Shown here: piece by piece, positions 1-7,983 of the stretch
Layout of the letters: each line of letters begins with the position of its first letter
Numbering within the stretch: the stretch's first letter is position 1
Source: Gammaproteobacteria bacterium
GTDB lineage: Bacteria > Pseudomonadota > Gammaproteobacteria > UBA6429
NCBI GenBank assembly: GCA_003232015.1
Contig: QIKU01000259.1
Coordinates: forward strand, 1-25,238
DNA: 25,238 bases
Direction: 5' to 3'
Translations under genes and position numbers: made by a program
The notes under the pieces: model-generated
Seen by the model: the letters and a program-made list of their open reading frames with translations, nothing else
The model's database searches: none
What the model was told of the DNA's origin: nothing

Positions 1-1470
1 GCCTTCGCACCGGTTAAAAATATTCGTAAAACATTAACCCCGCAACTTCGAACCGATAAAGACGATACATGCTTATTGTTTGTTGATTTGGCGCAAGGCC
101 AGCAGCGTATGGGCGGCTCAGCGCTTGCACAAGTTTATAATCAAATTGGCGATGTTGCGCCTGATTTAGAAAATGCCGCCGACTTTAAAGCCGCGTTTAA
201 TACGATTCAGTCGTTAAATGAGGATGGGGTATTGTTAGCGTACCATGACCGTTCCGATGGTGGTCTGTTGACGAGCTTGGTTGAAATGGCTTTTGCTGCA
301 CATGTTGGTTTAGATATTGATATAAGCGCTTTAGGCAGTAATGCTATTAGTAGTTTGTTTAATGAAGAACTTGGTGCAGTTATACAAGTACAGAATACAG
401 ATGTGGGTAAGGTAATAGCCGCCTTCAGTAAAGCCAATGCCAGCGTGCATAAAATTGCGCAACTTAGTGCAACAGATACAATTACAATTAAACACGCCAA
501 CACAACCTTAATTAGTGAAGCGCGTATTGATTTACAACGCGCCTGGTCAGAAACCAGTTATCACATACAAGCCTTACGCGATAATCCCGATTGTGCGCAG
601 CAAGAATTTGATAGTTTATTAAATAAAGACGATGTCGGCTTGCATGTTGATTTAAGTTTTGATGTGGATGAAAACATCGCAGCACCTTACTTAAATTTAA
701 ACATTAAACCTAAAGTGGCTATTCTACGTGAACAAGGTGTCAATGGTCAGGTTGAAATGGCCGCCGCTTTTGATAAAGCCGGTTTTGCCAGTGTTGACGT
801 GCATATGACGGACATTATTAATGGCAATATTGATTTAGACATATTTAAAGGGTTAGTAGCCTGTGGCGGTTTTTCCTACGGTGACGTATTAGGTGCCGGT
901 GGTGGTTGGGCTAAGTCCATTTTATATAACTCACAAGCGCGCGACAGTTTCGAAAAGTTCTTTAACCGCGAAGATACCTTTGGCTTAGGTATTTGTAATG
1001 GTTGCCAGATGTTATCGCACTTAAAAGATTTAATCCCCGGTGCATGCCAGTGGCCACATTTTATAACAAATGTGTCGGAACAATTTGAAGCGCGGTTGTC
1101 TATGGTTAAAGTTGATAAAAGTAATTCAATATTATTTAACGGTATGGAAGGTTCACGTTTACCGGTTGTGGTTGCACACGGCGAAGGGCAGGCTGTCTTT
1201 TCATCAACAGAAAATATAAACCGGAATATTGCACTTCGTTATACCGACAACAACGGACAGGCAACTGAAAGTTATCCATTTAACCCGAACGGTTCACCAC
1301 AAGGCATTACCGGTTTAAGCAACGAAGATGGCCGTTTTACTATTATGATGCCGCACCCGGAACGTATTTTTAGAAAAGCACAGTTTTCCTACTACCCCGA
1401 AACAGCAAGCCAAACAGATGAAAGCCCCTGGATGCGATTATTCCAGAATGCACGTCAATGGGTTGGTTAA
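1..1470 (+). CDS. purL: Phosphoribosylformylglycinamidine synthase (FGAM synthase), 3' part
   Basis: The reading frame is open from base 1, so the gene begins outside the window; about 489 C-terminal residues of a protein that is normally near 1300 residues are present. The enzyme makes formylglycinamidine ribonucleotide from FGAR, glutamine and ATP in de novo purine synthesis in the cytoplasm. The first part is the end of the synthetase domain, with GGSALAQVYNQ near residue 38 and SDGGLLTSLVEMAF further on. From about residue 235 (KPKVAILREQGVNGQ) it is a class I glutamine amidotransferase. The nucleophile is the Cys of GICNGCQM (window residue 332), and the catalytic His and Glu are in MPHPERIFR near the end. 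No frameshift is visible. The following ABC gene starts 12 bases after the stop. Confidence 0.97.
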   Translation, partial: AFAPVKNIRKTLTPQLRTDKDDTCLLFVDLAQGQQRMGGSALAQVYNQIGDVAPDLENAADFKAAFNTIQSLNEDGVLLAYHDRSDGGLLTSLVEMAFAAHVGLDIDISALGSNAISSLFNEELGAVIQVQNTDVGKVIAAFSKANASVHKIAQLSATDTITIKHANTTLISEARIDLQRAWSETSYHIQALRDNPDCAQQEFDSLLNKDDVGLHVDLSFDVDENIAAPYLNLNIKPKVAILREQGVNGQVEMAAAFDKAGFASVDVHMTDIINGNIDLDIFKGLVACGGFSYGDVLGAGGGWAKSILYNSQARDSFEKFFNREDTFGLGICNGCQMLSHLKDLIPGACQWPHFITNVSEQFEARLSMVKVDKSNSILFNGMEGSRLPVVVAHGEGQAVFSSTENINRNIALRYTDNNGQATESYPFNPNGSPQGITGLSNEDGRFTIMMPHPERIFRKAQFSYYPETASQTDESPWMRLFQNARQWVG

Positions 1471-1482
1471 GGCTCTGTTATT

Positions 1483-2418
1483 ATGCCAAAAGCCCTTTCG
1501 ATACAGCACTTAACCAAAATATATAAAAATAATGTTCAGGCATTAAAAGGCATTTCGCTGGATATTGCCGAAGGTGATTTCTTTGCTTTGCTTGGCCCTA
1601 ATGGCGCTGGCAAATCAACCGCCATTGGTATTATCTGTTCTTTAATCAATAAAACAGCGGGCAGCATTGAAGTCTATGGTTACGATCTGGACAAAGAAAA
1701 AGATAAGGCAAAAAGTTATATTGGTCTGGTGCCACAGGAATTTAACTTTAATGTTTTTGAGCCGGTGTATGAGATCATCGTAAATCAGGCGGGTTATTAT
1801 GGTATTCCCCGAAAAAAAGCCGCGCAACGGGCTGAACTATTACTTAAGCAATTAGGCCTATGGGAAAAGCGCCGTGATATGGCGCGTGAATTATCCGGTG
1901 GCATGAAGCGCCGTTTAATGATTGCACGCGCATTAGTGCATGAGCCGCAGTTACTTATTCTGGATGAGCCAACCGCCGGTGTGGATATTGAAATACGCCG
2001 TTCCATGTGGGTATTTTTAGAAGAAATAAATAAACAGGGCACTACCATTATTTTAACAACCCACTATTTAGAAGAAGCGGAAGCACTGTGTCGAAATATC
2101 GCAATTATTAATAATGGCGAAATCATCGAAAATACTAAAATGAAAACGCTACTGGCGCGGTTGCATTGCGAAACCCTTATTCTTGATTTAAAAGAAAGCA
2201 TTAACGAGGTGCCAACCATTGCGGGGTATAAGATTGCCCTGCTTGATTCATCCACACTGAGTGTCGAAGTCAATAAAGACCAAACGGTAAATAAAGTTTT
2301 CGATGAACTGTCACGGCTCAATTTGCATGTTACCAGTATGCGCAATAAATCAAATCGTCTGGAAGAGTTATTTGTGCGCTTAACAGGCAGTCAAACAGAA
2401 AGTGATACGCAAGGTTAA
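1483..2418 (+). CDS. yadG: ABC transporter ATP-binding protein, YadG type
   Basis: This 311-residue protein is the nucleotide-binding subunit of an ABC-2 type exporter. It has a Walker A motif GPNGAGKST (38-46), an ABC signature LSGGMKRRL (from residue 137), Walker B LLILDEPTAGVD (from 157) and an H-loop His in TTHYLEEAE. After about residue 225 there is a variable C-terminal extension typical of drug or polysaccharide exporter ATPases. Length and motifs fit E. coli YadG (about 308 residues). The ATG lies 12 bases after the purL stop, and the TAAGG of that stop region may serve as ribosome binding site. The partner permease begins 6 bases after this stop, so the two are surely co-translated. 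The substrate is not deducible. Confidence 0.9.
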   Translation: MPKALSIQHLTKIYKNNVQALKGISLDIAEGDFFALLGPNGAGKSTAIGIICSLINKTAGSIEVYGYDLDKEKDKAKSYIGLVPQEFNFNVFEPVYEIIVNQAGYYGIPRKKAAQRAELLLKQLGLWEKRRDMARELSGGMKRRLMIARALVHEPQLLILDEPTAGVDIEIRRSMWVFLEEINKQGTTIILTTHYLEEAEALCRNIAIINNGEIIENTKMKTLLARLHCETLILDLKESINEVPTIAGYKIALLDSSTLSVEVNKDQTVNKVFDELSRLNLHVTSMRNKSNRLEELFVRLTGSQTESDTQG

Positions 2419-2424
2419 AGGGCG

Positions 2425-3198
2425 ATGACACTGGAACAACAATTTATCGCATTTAAAACCATTGTGGTAAAAGAAATTCTACGCTTTGCTCGTATCTGGG
2501 TGCAAACCATTGTGCCCGCAGTCATCACCACCAGCTTGTATTTTTTAATTTTCGGCAATTTAATTGGTTCACAACTGGGCGATATTAATGGCCACAGTTA
2601 TATTGAATATATTGTGCCTGGTATTATCTTAATGTCGGTAATCACCAATGCCTACGGCAATGTGGTTTCATCTTTTTATGGGCATAAATTTCAGCACCAT
2701 GTGGAAGAAATGCTGGTATCCCCAATGTCCAATAACGTATTGCTGGCGGGGTTTGTGGTTGGTGGGGTCACACGTGCCATTGTAGTGGGCAGCGTGGTCA
2801 CCCTGGTTGCAACATTTTATACCGATATTCATTTTGAGCATATTTTTATCACTCTGGCTGTTGTTGTTCTTACCGCCATTCTTTTTTCCCTGGCTGGCTT
2901 TGTGAATGCCGTTTACGCCAATAGTTTTGACGATATTTCCATTATCCCGACCTTCGTATTAACACCGCTTACTTATTTAGGTGGGATTTTCTTCTCTATT
3001 GATATGCTCAGCACTTTCTGGCAAAACATTGCATTATTTAATCCTATACTCTATATGGTTAATGCAATGCGCTTTGGTATGTTAGGCGTGTCGGATATTG
3101 ATATAACAACGGCCTTTATTATTATTGGCGTGTTTTTAGCCTGTTTATACGGGTTTTGCCTTTACCTGCTGCATAATGGAACAGGACTTAGGCAGTAG
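2425..3198 (+). CDS. yadH: ABC-2 type permease, YadH type
   Basis: This is a 257-residue inner-membrane protein with about six hydrophobic segments (roughly residues 27-47, 60-80, 103-130, 138-165, 170-190 and 224-250). It is the transmembrane partner of the ATPase encoded just upstream. The LVSPMSNNVLLAG segment and LGGIFFSIDML before the fifth helix are typical of the ABC-2 permease family, and the length equals that of E. coli YadH (256). The ATG is preceded by AAAGGG overlapping the upstream stop codon. The complex would be an exporter of two ATPases and two permeases with an unknown substrate. No further transporter component is present; the next stretch is non-coding. Confidence 0.9.
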   Translation: MTLEQQFIAFKTIVVKEILRFARIWVQTIVPAVITTSLYFLIFGNLIGSQLGDINGHSYIEYIVPGIILMSVITNAYGNVVSSFYGHKFQHHVEEMLVSPMSNNVLLAGFVVGGVTRAIVVGSVVTLVATFYTDIHFEHIFITLAVVVLTAILFSLAGFVNAVYANSFDDISIIPTFVLTPLTYLGGIFFSIDMLSTFWQNIALFNPILYMVNAMRFGMLGVSDIDITTAFIIIGVFLACLYGFCLYLLHNGTGLRQ

Positions 3199-3538
3199 CT
3201 GTTCTTTTGGCCCCTTGCCTCGCCTGTTTCAAACTGACGCTAATGGTCACATTCCGACCAGGTTTTATATTGGGCTCTGCTTACATTTCCTTTCATACTT
3301 ATCCCTCTGTTTTTTTAATATCCGCAACTATATGAAATATATAGTAATTTTAAGCTTATTGTCATTTATGTGATGTGCTACCCGTGAGCTGGCATGGTTG
3401 CTGCTGTGTAGTATGTAAGTTCAAATTTTAGCCATGTATGTTGTCACAATTAAGGTTTAGGCAAAATACAGGTAAGGGAATAGCGGCATTGCAGGAAGTA
3501 ATAAAATTTTGTCTAAACCCAAATCAGGAGAGTTTTAA
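3199..3538. other. 340-base intergenic region upstream of the pilin gene
   Basis: I see no convincing gene here. A short open frame reading out of the end of the permease gene has no ribosome binding site and no recognisable protein. A small hairpin (GGTC/GACC near 3244-3258) lies before a short T-rich stretch and could be a weak terminator for the exporter pair. The main recognisable element is the sigma-54 promoter at 3390-3405, leaving an untranslated leader of about 120 bases before the pilin ATG. Confidence 0.6.
3390..3405 (+). promoter_or_regulatory. Predicted sigma-54 (RpoN) promoter of the pilin gene
   Basis: The sequence TGGCATGGTTGCTGCT fits the -24/-12 consensus TGGCACGNNNNTTGCW at all fixed positions except two: T for C at the sixth (where Y is tolerated) and C for T at the twelfth. 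The invariant GG (3391-3392) and GC (3403-3404) are exactly 12 bases apart. Transcription would start near 3416. In Pseudomonas and other species pilA is transcribed by RpoN with the PilS/PilR two-component system, so position and function agree. Confidence 0.7.
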
Positions 3539-4081
3539 ATGAAAAAAATACAATCAGGTTTTACATTAATCGAGCTGATGATCGTGGTTGCGATTATTGG
3601 TATTTTAGCGGCCATCGCAATTCCGGCTTATACCGGATATATTGACAATGCCAAAAAAGATAAAGTTATTTCTAATTTTGAAAATGGATTCCGGCAAATA
3701 TCGGCTGAAGTTAAAAAAGATATTACTGCACGTAATTTAGGCCAGGCTGCAGGTAATTTCTTTCGCCCAGCTAGACTTGTGGCTACTTCAGCTGTGAGTG
3801 CTCAAGAGGTAGTTGACTTCCTAAATGGTAATCGTGATGGTCTACTTGAATCAGAGACTCCACCAAACCCGACTGCGACTGAACTTTGGGCTTATGATGT
3901 GTCCGCTGCAGCTTGTGCATTGACTGCAGCTCAAATTGCGGCTGGGCAGGTCGGTATTATTTGGAATGGTGCTACAGCGGCTGGTACTACTATCACGGTT
4001 TGTCAGCCTACTTATGGTGATCTTAATGCTGTTGCTGCTGATCGACTTCCTGCAACGCAACGAGTAGCGATTTGGGAATAA
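3539..4081 (+). CDS. pilA: Type IV major pilin (PilA-like)
   Basis: The 180-residue precursor begins [19 protein letters not shown], a class III signal peptide cleaved by the prepilin peptidase after Gly7. Phe1 of the mature chain would be N-methylated, and Glu5 is present. The hydrophobic N-terminal helix (to about residue 30) ends in [16 protein letters not shown], after which comes the variable globular head. Two cysteines, in [10 protein letters not shown] and [10 protein letters not shown], could form the C-terminal disulfide loop of type IVa pilins. The predicted mature length of 173 residues is somewhat longer than the usual 145-160. A clear AGGAG lies 7 bases before the ATG. The gene stands alone: no pilB, pilC or pilD is in the window, so assembly machinery must be elsewhere. 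It could be a minor pilin, but the promoter and terminator suggest a strongly expressed major subunit. Confidence 0.88.
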   Translation: MKKIQSGFTLIELMIVVAIIGILAAIAIPAYTGYIDNAKKDKVISNFENGFRQISAEVKKDITARNLGQAAGNFFRPARLVATSAVSAQEVVDFLNGNRDGLLESETPPNPTATELWAYDVSAAACALTAAQIAAGQVGIIWNGATAAGTTITVCQPTYGDLNAVAADRLPATQRVAIWE

Positions 4082-4102
4082 TATCGCTATTTTACTGAAC
4101 AT

Positions 4103-4137
4103 AAAAAACCGCCTCTGGAACCAGAGGCGGTTTTTTT
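4103..4137. terminator. Bidirectional Rho-independent terminator
   Basis: A 10-bp perfect stem CCGCCTCTGG/CCAGAGGCGG (4109-4118 and 4121-4130) is flanked by A6 on the left and T7 on the right. It can therefore end pilA transcription on the plus strand and the convergent dehydrogenase transcript on the minus strand. Confidence 0.92.
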
Positions 4138-4163
4138 ATGTTCGTTAGTTTTTAATCTAAATT

Positions 4164-4221
4164 CCCCGTCCGCTTGCGGCGGGCACAAAACCGTTGGGGT
4201 TTCCAAAGGGGTGCATACCCC
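4164..4221. repeat. GC-rich palindromic intergenic sequence
   Basis: Two small hairpins stand out in an otherwise AT-rich gap. CCCG-T-CCGC / GCGGCGGG at 4165-4183 has one bulged T. GGGG/CCCC at 4208-4221 has a 6-base loop. The CCGCTTGCGGCGGG core resembles palindromes scattered between genes in many gammaproteobacteria. No transposase or open frame accompanies it. Confidence 0.45.
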
Positions 4222-4245
4222 GTTGACGATATATAATTGATTTTT

Positions 4246-5073
4246 TTATACTTTTCGAAGCAATACATCAAGCATACGAGTAGAAAGGATTCGTTTCAAA
4301 TAGCAAAACAAATAAGTCGGAACCGTTACATAATAATGCGCTTTGGGGTGTTTAGCTGTTAATGCCTTAAATACTTTGGTGTAAACCGCATCGGCTGGCA
4401 GGGTAAAAGGCACCACCGGGCCCTCTGTTTCCAGCTTTTTAAGCAGGTTCTCGTAATTGCTTTTAAAATAGCTGTTCTCAGTATTGATATTTTTCTTAAA
4501 ATACAGCAAAGCATTGGCACGAAAACGACTGCTAATGGGCCCCGGCTCAATCATTGACACAAAAATATTGCTGCCGTGTAGCTCCAGCCGTAATGTGTCA
4601 TTTAATCCTTCTATGGCGTACTTACTGGCGTTGTAAGCACCCCGAAAACGCATGGCAACCAGGCCGAGTATGGAGCTATTCTGAATAATGCGCCCATAGC
4701 CTTGTTTGCGCATAACGGGAATAATTAAATTAGTGAGTTCATGCCAGCCAAAAAAGTTATTTTCAAACTGCTCTAATAATACTGCACGGCTTAAGTCTTC
4801 AACGGCTCCAGGCTGACCGTAGGCACCGTTATTGAATAAGGCGTAGAGTGTGCCGCCGGTAACGGCTAAAACCTGCTGTACGGTTGTTTTGATGGTTTGG
4901 GAATCGGTATAGTCTAACAAAAAGCTTTCAAACCCCTGTTGTTTCAGCTTTTCAACATCACCCGCTTTCCTGGCGGTGGCAAATACCCGATAGCCGTTCT
5001 GTTTAAGCCTTTGTGCAGTGCACAGGCCGATGCCGCTGGAGCAGCCGGTGATAAGGATTGATTTTTTGTCCAT
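4246..5073 (-). CDS. SDR family oxidoreductase, YbbO-like
   Basis: This is a 275-residue classical short-chain dehydrogenase/reductase. The Rossmann glycine motif TGCSSGIG is at 9-16, Arg35 after the second strand suggests NADP(H), and NNGAYG is at 81-86. The active-site residues are Ser133/134, Tyr147 and Lys151 (YNASK), with EPGPI beyond. Sequence pattern and length resemble E. coli YbbO, an NADP-dependent aldehyde reductase, including the Cys in the TGCSSGIG motif. The C-terminus is hydrophobic and basic (LFCYLKRILS), which may favour membrane association. Transcription converges with pilA, sharing the terminator, and diverges from the DUF1778 gene. The physiological substrate cannot be read from sequence. 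Confidence 0.88.
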   Translation of the reverse strand: MDKKSILITGCSSGIGLCTAQRLKQNGYRVFATARKAGDVEKLKQQGFESFLLDYTDSQTIKTTVQQVLAVTGGTLYALFNNGAYGQPGAVEDLSRAVLLEQFENNFFGWHELTNLIIPVMRKQGYGRIIQNSSILGLVAMRFRGAYNASKYAIEGLNDTLRLELHGSNIFVSMIEPGPISSRFRANALLYFKKNINTENSYFKSNYENLLKKLETEGPVVPFTLPADAVYTKVFKALTAKHPKAHYYVTVPTYLFCYLKRILSTRMLDVLLRKV

Positions 5074-5100
5074 ATTAGCTCAGTGTTTGCGTGTCGCTTG

Positions 5101-5128
5101 TTGATAAGGCAGCATTCTGACGTACAAT
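5101..5128 (+). promoter_or_regulatory. Predicted sigma-70 promoter of the DUF1778 gene
   Basis: TTGATA (5101-5106) and TACAAT (5123-5128) are separated by 16 bases, giving a start near 5135, about 30 bases before the ATG. The 91-base gap to the divergent dehydrogenase start means regulation here could affect both genes. TacA-type antitoxins usually repress their own promoter. Confidence 0.55.
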
Positions 5129-5164
5129 TAGAATTATCTGTTCTTGCTATCAAGGAGCCTTACT

Positions 5165-5440
5165 ATGAGCTCAGTGACACACAACAAAGACGACAGGATT
5201 AACCTTCGTTTAAAATCCAATACTAAGCTTTTGCTAGAGCGTGCTGCAAGTTTTGAAGGTAAAACGGTGAGTAAATTCATCCTTAATAGTGCATTGGAGC
5301 GTGCCGAGAAGACTATTCAGCAACATAATTTGATAAGCCTGAGCGCCCATTCGGAAGCATTTTTTAATGCGCTGGCGGGATTTAATGTATGCCAGTATAA
5401 AAACAGGTATAATGCGCGGCTTGAATTTAACATAGCTTAG
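5165..5440 (+). CDS. Orphan DUF1778 (TacA-type) antitoxin-like ribbon-helix-helix protein
   Basis: The start is ATG 5165, with AAGGAG 7 bases upstream; a frame open further upstream has no such site. The 91-residue product has DRINLRLKSNTKLLLERAA followed by GKTVSKFILNSALERAE, the strand-helix-helix DNA-binding fold of DUF1778 antitoxins. A neutralising segment with SAHSEAFFNALA follows. In the family this segment is followed by a proline-rich NPPxPN-like stretch; here it changes to an unrelated tail (residues 72-91). TacA partners are GNAT acetyltransferase toxins encoded immediately downstream, but here the next gene is fmdB, 15 bases away. It may be a toxin-less remnant or an independent regulator. 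Confidence 0.75.
   Translation: MSSVTHNKDDRINLRLKSNTKLLLERAASFEGKTVSKFILNSALERAEKTIQQHNLISLSAHSEAFFNALAGFNVCQYKNRYNARLEFNIA
5408..5413 (+). promoter_or_regulatory. Possible -10 element for fmdB-aspS
   Basis: A perfect TATAAT lies inside the 3' end of the antitoxin-like gene, 43 bases before the fmdB ATG. No good -35 hexamer is visible 16-18 bases upstream, so this is a weak prediction. Confidence 0.3.
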
Positions 5441-5455
5441 TTTTTGGGGATTTTG

Positions 5456-5743
5456 ATGCCAATTTATGAATATGAGTGTGAGGCTTGTAGCCACACTTTT
5501 GAAGCTTTTCAGAAAATGGTGGATGAGCCCTTAAAAGAGTGCCCTGAATGCAAAAAGGCGGCTTTGAAAAAGCTGATATCAGCATCAGCCTTTCGTTTAA
5601 AAGGCGATGGCTGGTATGAAACGGACTTTAAAACCGGTAGTAAGAAGAATTTAGCGGGTGAGGAATCCGCCAGGCCTGCTGATAAATCGGACGGTAAATC
5701 AGTTTCTGATTCTAAAAGTGAGAGTAAGGCTAAGGCTAAGTAA
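5456..5743 (+). CDS. FmdB family zinc-ribbon protein
   Basis: ATG 5456 is chosen because it gives the family start MPIYEYEC and has GGGGA just upstream. The 95-residue product has two CxxC pairs (CEAC and CPEC) that should bind one zinc, then KLISASAFRLKGDGWYETD, the conserved FmdB core. It ends in a hydrophilic tail rich in Ser, Lys, Asp and Ala. FmdB proteins are small putative regulators of unclear function; the name comes from a formamidase-linked gene. In gammaproteobacteria this gene is commonly the immediate neighbour of aspS, as here, so it belongs to the conserved block rather than to the antitoxin gene before it. Confidence 0.88.
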   Translation: MPIYEYECEACSHTFEAFQKMVDEPLKECPECKKAALKKLISASAFRLKGDGWYETDFKTGSKKNLAGEESARPADKSDGKSVSDSKSESKAKAK

Positions 5744-5761
5744 CTCGCTTTGCATCAGTCA

Positions 5762-5836
5762 GTAGCCTGGATGAAATATAATCCGGGAAATAATGCATTA
5801 ATACTCCCGGATTTCGCTGCGCTACATCCAGGCTAC
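5762..5836. repeat. Nested palindrome, REP-like intergenic repeat
   Basis: The outer arms GTAGCCTGGATG (5762-5773) and CATCCAGGCTAC (5825-5836) are perfect inverted repeats of 12 bases. Inside are ATCCGGGA (5781-5788) and TCCCGGAT (5805-5812). The centre contains the perfect palindrome TAATGCATTA (5791-5800). The flanking motif TTTCGCTGCGCTACATCC resembles the GTAGCCCGGATG...GCGCAGCG family found between genes of many proteobacteria. It lies in the leader between fmdB and aspS. Confidence 0.75.
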
Positions 5837-5912
5837 ATAAATAACAAAGATGGGAATGATGGCATTAATAATATATTTTGTAATAACACTTTGTTTTTAA
5901 AGGAACATTTTT

Positions 5913-7700
5913 ATGCGTACCCATTATTGTGGTGAAGTGAACGAATCTTTAATCGATCAGGAAGTGACCGTATGTGGTTGGGTGCATCGTCGCCGTGACC
6001 ACGGTGGGGTTATTTTTATTGATTTGCGTGACCGCGAAGGCTTGCTGCAGGTGGTGTATGACCCTGATATTGAAGATGTTTTTGCCACAGCTGAAAGCGT
6101 ACGTAACGAGTTTATACTGCGTGTTCGTGGCAAAGTGCGCCATCGTCCGGAAGGCACTAAAAACGATAATATGAAAACCGGCCAGATTGAAATACTGGGC
6201 CTGGATCTGGAAATTTTAAGCCATGCCGACACCCCCCCGTTTCAAATTGACGACAATGATGTGTCGGAAGAACATCGCCTAAAATACCGCTATGTTGACT
6301 TGCGCCGCCCCGAAATGTTGAAACGCCTGCAACTGCGCTCGAAAATTTCCAATTTGTTCCGCCGCTATCTGGAAGAAGATGGCTTTTTAGACATTGAAAC
6401 CCCCATGCTCACCAAGGCAACACCGGAAGGGGCGCGGGATTATCTGGTGCCCAGCCGTACTCACGAAGGCAGTTTTTTTGCTTTGCCGCAGTCACCGCAG
6501 ATTTTTAAGCAATTACTGATGATGTCCGGAATGGACCGCTATTACCAGATAGTGCGTTGTTTTCGTGATGAAGATTTACGTGCCGATCGCCAGCCGGAAT
6601 TTACCCAGCTGGATATTGAAACCTCCTTTTTAGATGAAGAAACACTGATGGGCATGATGGAAAACATGATGCGCCATGTGTTTAAAGAAGGTATTGGTGT
6701 TGAACTACCCAATCCATTCCCTCGTATGACTCACGAAAATGCCATGCTGCGTTATGGCTCAGACAAGCCTGATTTACGTATTGCACTCGAATTGGTGGAT
6801 TTAAAAGACATAATGGCCACGGTGGATTTCAAAGTCTTCAGTGGCCCCGCCAAAGATCCCAAAGGGCGAGTAGCCGCTTTGCGTTTACCGAAAGGTTGCG
6901 AGTTAAGCCGTAAAGAAATTGATAATTATACTAATTTTGTTGGCATTTACGGCGCCAAAGGGCTGGCCTACATTAAAGTGAATGATGTATCGCAGGGCAA
7001 AGAAGGCTGTCAGTCGCCTATCTTAAAATTCCTGCCAGATGAGGTGGTTGGGGCTATTTTGGAGCGCACTGGTGCTGAAACAGGTGATTTAATTTTCTTT
7101 GGTGCCGATAAAGCCACGGTTGTAAATGAAGCACTGGGCGCATTAAGAGTCAAATTAGCCGAAGATCGCGGCCTGATAGCCGACGAATGGCAACCGATGT
7201 GGGTGGTGGATTTCCCCATGTTTGAAGAAGATGAAGCCAATAAACGTTGGACCGCCTTGCATCACCCGTTTACCGCACCACAAACCGATAATATAGCCGA
7301 GTTAGAGGCCAATCCGGGCACCACATTGTCTCGGGCATACGATATGGTCTTAAATGGTACGGAGTTGGGCGGCGGTTCGATTCGTATTCATAGCCCAGAA
7401 ATCCAGAAATCGGTGTTTAAACTGTTGGGTATCAGTGACGAGGAGGCCGAAGACAAGTTTGGTTTCCTGCTTGATGCGCTTAAATTTGGCTGTCCTCCGC
7501 ATGGTGGTATCGCTTTTGGCCTGGATCGCCTGATTATGCTGATGACGGGGGCTCATTCGATTCGTGACGTGATGGCTTTCCCTAAAACGCAGTCTGCCAG
7601 TTGCCTTTTAACACAAGCCCCTTCGCCAGTGAGTGCTAACCAACTACGTGACCTGCATATCAAATTACGCCAGCCTGTTAAAGTCGAAACGGACAGCTAG
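5913..7700 (+). CDS. aspS: Aspartyl-tRNA synthetase
   Basis: The 595-residue class II synthetase charges tRNA-Asp. It has the bacterial architecture: an N-terminal OB-fold anticodon domain (1-110), catalytic motif 2 with [16 protein letters not shown], an inserted GAD domain (about 290-420) and motif 3 [17 protein letters not shown] near the C-terminus. AAAGGAAC precedes the ATG. His30 in RRRDHGG and Gly81 in RPEGT match the residues (His31, Gly82) that make the Pseudomonas aeruginosa enzyme non-discriminating, whereas E. coli has Leu in the DLGS context. I therefore infer that this enzyme may also charge tRNA-Asn for later amidation by GatCAB. The enzyme assignment is certain; the tRNA specificity is inferred. 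Confidence 0.98.
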   Translation: MRTHYCGEVNESLIDQEVTVCGWVHRRRDHGGVIFIDLRDREGLLQVVYDPDIEDVFATAESVRNEFILRVRGKVRHRPEGTKNDNMKTGQIEILGLDLEILSHADTPPFQIDDNDVSEEHRLKYRYVDLRRPEMLKRLQLRSKISNLFRRYLEEDGFLDIETPMLTKATPEGARDYLVPSRTHEGSFFALPQSPQIFKQLLMMSGMDRYYQIVRCFRDEDLRADRQPEFTQLDIETSFLDEETLMGMMENMMRHVFKEGIGVELPNPFPRMTHENAMLRYGSDKPDLRIALELVDLKDIMATVDFKVFSGPAKDPKGRVAALRLPKGCELSRKEIDNYTNFVGIYGAKGLAYIKVNDVSQGKEGCQSPILKFLPDEVVGAILERTGAETGDLIFFGADKATVVNEALGALRVKLAEDRGLIADEWQPMWVVDFPMFEEDEANKRWTALHHPFTAPQTDNIAELEANPGTTLSRAYDMVLNGTELGGGSIRIHSPEIQKSVFKLLGISDEEAEDKFGFLLDALKFGCPPHGGIAFGLDRLIMLMTGAHSIRDVMAFPKTQSASCLLTQAPSPVSANQLRDLHIKLRQPVKVETDS

Positions 7701-7706
7701 CACCTC

Positions 7707-7735
7707 AAATTAAGGCCAAATTAAGGCCAAATTAA
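7707..7735. repeat. Short direct repeat after aspS
   Basis: AAATTAAGGCC occurs twice in tandem (7707-7717, 7718-7728), followed by a partial third copy AAATTAA. A reverse-complement relative, GGGCTTAATTT, lies at 7763-7773. This is probably slippage-derived sequence. Confidence 0.6.
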
Positions 7736-7780
7736 CTAAATTGGGCATATTTTGTTCAGTTTGGGCTTAATTTGCCTATT

Positions 7781-7805
7781 AAACAGGCAGATAGCTGTTT
7801 TTTTT
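7781..7805 (+). terminator. Weak terminator-like hairpin after aspS
   Basis: AAACAG (7781-7786) and CTGTTT (7795-7800) can pair around an 8-base loop and run into a T8 tract. An alternative stem TGCCT/AGGCA (7773-7777, 7785-7789) overlaps it. The stem is short and AT-rich, so efficiency is doubtful, but it would separate aspS from the kinase cassette. Confidence 0.4.
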
Positions 7806-7983
7806 GTAATGATGTATGCTCATAAGTTCATGTTTAGGGTCAAAGTGTCGATAATTAGAAGAACATATATAAAGGTATGGTATGAATTGCGTAGCGATAA
7901 TAAAAACACCGAATAGAAACAGTGTGCCTGAATTCTTTAGCGTTAATAAACAGCAAGGTTTAACTGATATATAAGGAATGACA

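Noticed and set aside
3176..3373. Open frame of 65 codons overlapping the end of the permease gene
   Set aside because: No ribosome binding site, no recognisable protein, and it covers the region before the pilin promoter.
5750..5935. Open frame between fmdB and aspS
   Set aside because: It runs through the nested palindrome and into aspS, with no ribosome binding site; the palindrome explains the sequence.
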